DNA from: Phycisphaerae bacterium
GTDB taxonomy: Bacteria > Planctomycetota > Phycisphaerae > JAJVII01
DNA: 6,686 nt
Assembly (NCBI GenBank): GCA_028706835.1
Contig: JAQTVL010000255.1
Coordinates: 1 to 6,686 of the forward strand
Direction of reading: 5' to 3'
Shown in pieces: positions 5,390-6,686 of the stretch. The notes below the pieces were generated by a model. The model was not told the DNA's origin. It saw only the letters and a program-made list of their open reading frames with translations, and searched no databases. Both the position numbers and the translations under genes were made by a program. Every line of letters starts with the position of its first letter. Position 1 is the stretch's first letter.

Positions 5390-5590
5390 AGAAATGCCCG
5401 TCGGAATCCTCGCGCGGGCAAGAACGCCGACGGCCCGGCTGTTTGGCGGGGGGACTGCGGGAGCGGTTGCTGTGGACGAGCAACGCCGAAGCGGCTATGG
5501 TGGGGCTGCGGCAACGGACCCGTGGGCAGAAGGCATTGCGAGAATGCCCGGGCGAAAACGACCGGCCCATACTGTCTTAAAGGCCCCGTG

Positions 5591-5596
5591 AGGAGG
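5591..5596 (+). promoter_or_regulatory. Shine-Dalgarno of the Kelch gene
   Basis: AGGAGG lies 7 bases before ATG 5604. It fixes the start just ahead of a clear signal peptide. Confidence 0.85.
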
Positions 5597-5603
5597 ATAG
5601 AAG

Positions 5604-6686
5604 ATGAGGATTCCTGTGGCGATTCCGATTCTCACAACCGTGGCGTCTGTGGCTTTGCTGGCAGCGCTGGCGCCGGCTGCCGAGCCAGCGACCCAGCCCG
5701 GAGACGTCAAGACCGTGACCGTTCCGGACCGTAAGTCGCCGGAGCCGGAACCGCGAGGCAAGCCCTATCCGGTGCCGGCTACCAAGTGGGAACAACGGCC
5801 GGTGCTGTGGGGCTGGACGTGCGAACTGGCGGACGGATCGGCCTTGGCCTTTGGCGGCGTTCATCAAACCGCCGACGACGGCAACCCGCACACCAGCATC
5901 AGGGACGCAGGCCAGTGGAAGCCGATCATCGACGAGCTTCGCAAGGGCAATCCGCTCCAGAAGCAGTTCAGCCAGGTGCGCGAACTCCGCAACGCCTGCA
6001 AGGATGCGCTGGCCAAGGCGCGGCACATCTACTTCGAGGGCAAGACAGCCGACGAGGAGGCTAAGTTGCTCAGGGCCAGTGTCGCCCCCGCGGTCGAGAA
6101 GCTCACCACTGACCTGGCCAGGCTCCGCGAAGAATTGAAGGGTCGGACCAGTGAGGGCGAGTATGAGGCCGGCCAAGTTGCCTTCGCCCTGGCGCACATC
6201 GATGCCGCGACGGCCCAGATCAAGCCCTTTGGCCCGCAGGTTTCCCCCGAGCAGATGGCCACCCTGCGGAAGGCCCAGATCGAGCTCGAGATCGCCGCCG
6301 AGGCCTTTGACGCCGAGCCCCCGCCGCGGGCCCTTTCCCGAATCGCCTTCGACCCGAAGTCCAATCTCTTCGTCATCTTTGGCGGCGAGCACATGGACTA
6401 CGCCACCAACGACCTGTGGGTCTTCGATCCCGCCAAGCGCCGCTGGTTCCAGCGTCACCCTGCGTCCGCTCCCGAGCCCCGCTTCGACCACCACTTCGAC
6501 GCCCTCGGCGACGGCCGGCTCGCGATGCGCGGCGGCTGCACCTACGAGCCCGGCAAGGGCTACATTCACGTCGGCCCCGATCGCTGGCTCTACGAGGTCG
6601 CCAAGAACGCCTGGTCCGCCGACGGCCACCAGCAGAAGGCCGTCCCCGCCGACACACGGTCCGCCCGTTATTGGCCGCCCGCCGGC
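5604..6686 (+). CDS. Exported Kelch-repeat protein with helical insertion (3' end outside window)
   Basis: The frame is open for 361 codons to the window edge. Residues 1-26 are a signal peptide (MRIPVAIPILTTVASVALLA to APAA), so the protein is probably periplasmic or on the cell surface. Residues 30-60 are a Pro-rich spacer. A first beta-propeller-like piece, LADGSALAFGG (75-85), is followed by about 150 residues of charged, probably coiled helix (about 100-238). Kelch motifs then resume: LFVIFGGEHMDYATNDLWVF (255-274) with W281, and DALGDGRLAMRGG (299-311) with W328 and W337. The spaced GG and W pairs are typical of Kelch blades, which usually mediate binding rather than catalysis. Five to seven blades are usual, so much of the protein lies beyond the window. 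The helical block within the propeller is unusual. The ligand is unknown. The gene is divergent from the leftward gene string. Confidence 0.85.
   Translation, partial: MRIPVAIPILTTVASVALLAALAPAAEPATQPGDVKTVTVPDRKSPEPEPRGKPYPVPATKWEQRPVLWGWTCELADGSALAFGGVHQTADDGNPHTSIRDAGQWKPIIDELRKGNPLQKQFSQVRELRNACKDALAKARHIYFEGKTADEEAKLLRASVAPAVEKLTTDLARLREELKGRTSEGEYEAGQVAFALAHIDAATAQIKPFGPQVSPEQMATLRKAQIELEIAAEAFDAEPPPRALSRIAFDPKSNLFVIFGGEHMDYATNDLWVFDPAKRRWFQRHPASAPEPRFDHHFDALGDGRLAMRGGCTYEPGKGYIHVGPDRWLYEVAKNAWSADGHQQKAVPADTRSARYWPPAG

Larger units (their letters stand above)
5315..5603. other. Intergenic region upstream of the Kelch gene
   Basis: No credible gene is seen on either strand. The open frames here translate into low-complexity, Arg- and Gly-rich sequence and have no Shine-Dalgarno. 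GATTTGAACCACGCC (5375-5389) repeats the element's right-end motif at 5300-5314 with one difference. A 6-bp dyad, GTTGCT-N7-AGCAAC, lies at 5466-5484. The promoter of the Kelch gene must lie here or further upstream, but I find no convincing -35/-10 pair; TACTGT near 5570 is at best a weak -10. Confidence 0.5.

Noticed and set aside
5190..5570. 126-aa minus-strand frame across the repeat element
   Set aside because: It reads through the nested inverted repeat, has no recognised domain and no Shine-Dalgarno. Open frames across repeat DNA are expected by chance.
5540..5603. Sigma70 promoter for the Kelch gene
   Set aside because: TACTGT near 5570 could be a -10 box, but no -35 box lies at 16-18 bases, so it is not listed as a feature.
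5577..6629. 350-aa open frame antisense to the Kelch gene
   Set aside because: It is a shadow caused by G/C-rich third positions. The plus frame has a signal peptide, Kelch motifs and a Shine-Dalgarno, while the antisense has a low-complexity Gly/Leu/Val translation.

Overview
The window is GC-rich bacterial DNA. Its gene content suggests a planctomycete or a related member of the PVC group. It holds an exported von Willebrand factor A (VWA) protein with a Pro-rich linker, an exported Kelch-type protein, a uroporphyrinogen-decarboxylase-like protein of the methyltransferase-related type, and an apparent creatininase-family fragment. No taxonomic marker is present, so this placement is inference from the gene families and base composition.

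Layout, left to right. Positions 1-192 (+) carry the last 63 codons of an unrecognised gene. Positions 193-615 are a convergent intergenic region that is visibly more AT-rich. It contains short direct repeats, two C7 runs, a 21-bp tandem duplication and two related copies of a dispersed motif. Positions 616-2685 (-) encode a 689-aa exported protein: signal peptide, small beta-rich domain, Pro-rich linker, helical repeats and a C-terminal VWA domain with an intact MIDAS. This gene has its own sigma70-like promoter (2783-2810) and a strong Shine-Dalgarno sequence. Just upstream of that promoter lie a GC-rich hairpin (2874-2894) and the apparent tail of another leftward gene ending at 2906.

Positions 5176 to 2906 (-) form a tightly spaced leftward gene string that looks like one transcription unit. 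In transcription order it contains a 55-aa creatininase-like N-terminal fragment, the intact UroD-like gene, a C-terminal MiaA (tRNA dimethylallyltransferase) fragment without its P-loop domain, an intact small cupin gene, and the unidentified tail. Two or three of the five parts are gene remnants, so the string looks like a rearrangement scar in which intact genes sit among broken ones.

Immediately upstream of the creatininase-like fragment, at 5182-5314, is a roughly 133-bp nested inverted repeat of the REP or MITE kind. Its right-end motif recurs about 75 bp further on. Positions 5604-6686 (+) open a divergent gene for an exported Kelch-repeat protein with a long helical insertion; it runs off the window edge.

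No RNA gene, CRISPR array, transposase or integrase is visible. The intact genes do not form a recognisable single pathway. The most notable features are the repeat element and the adjacent cluster of truncated genes.
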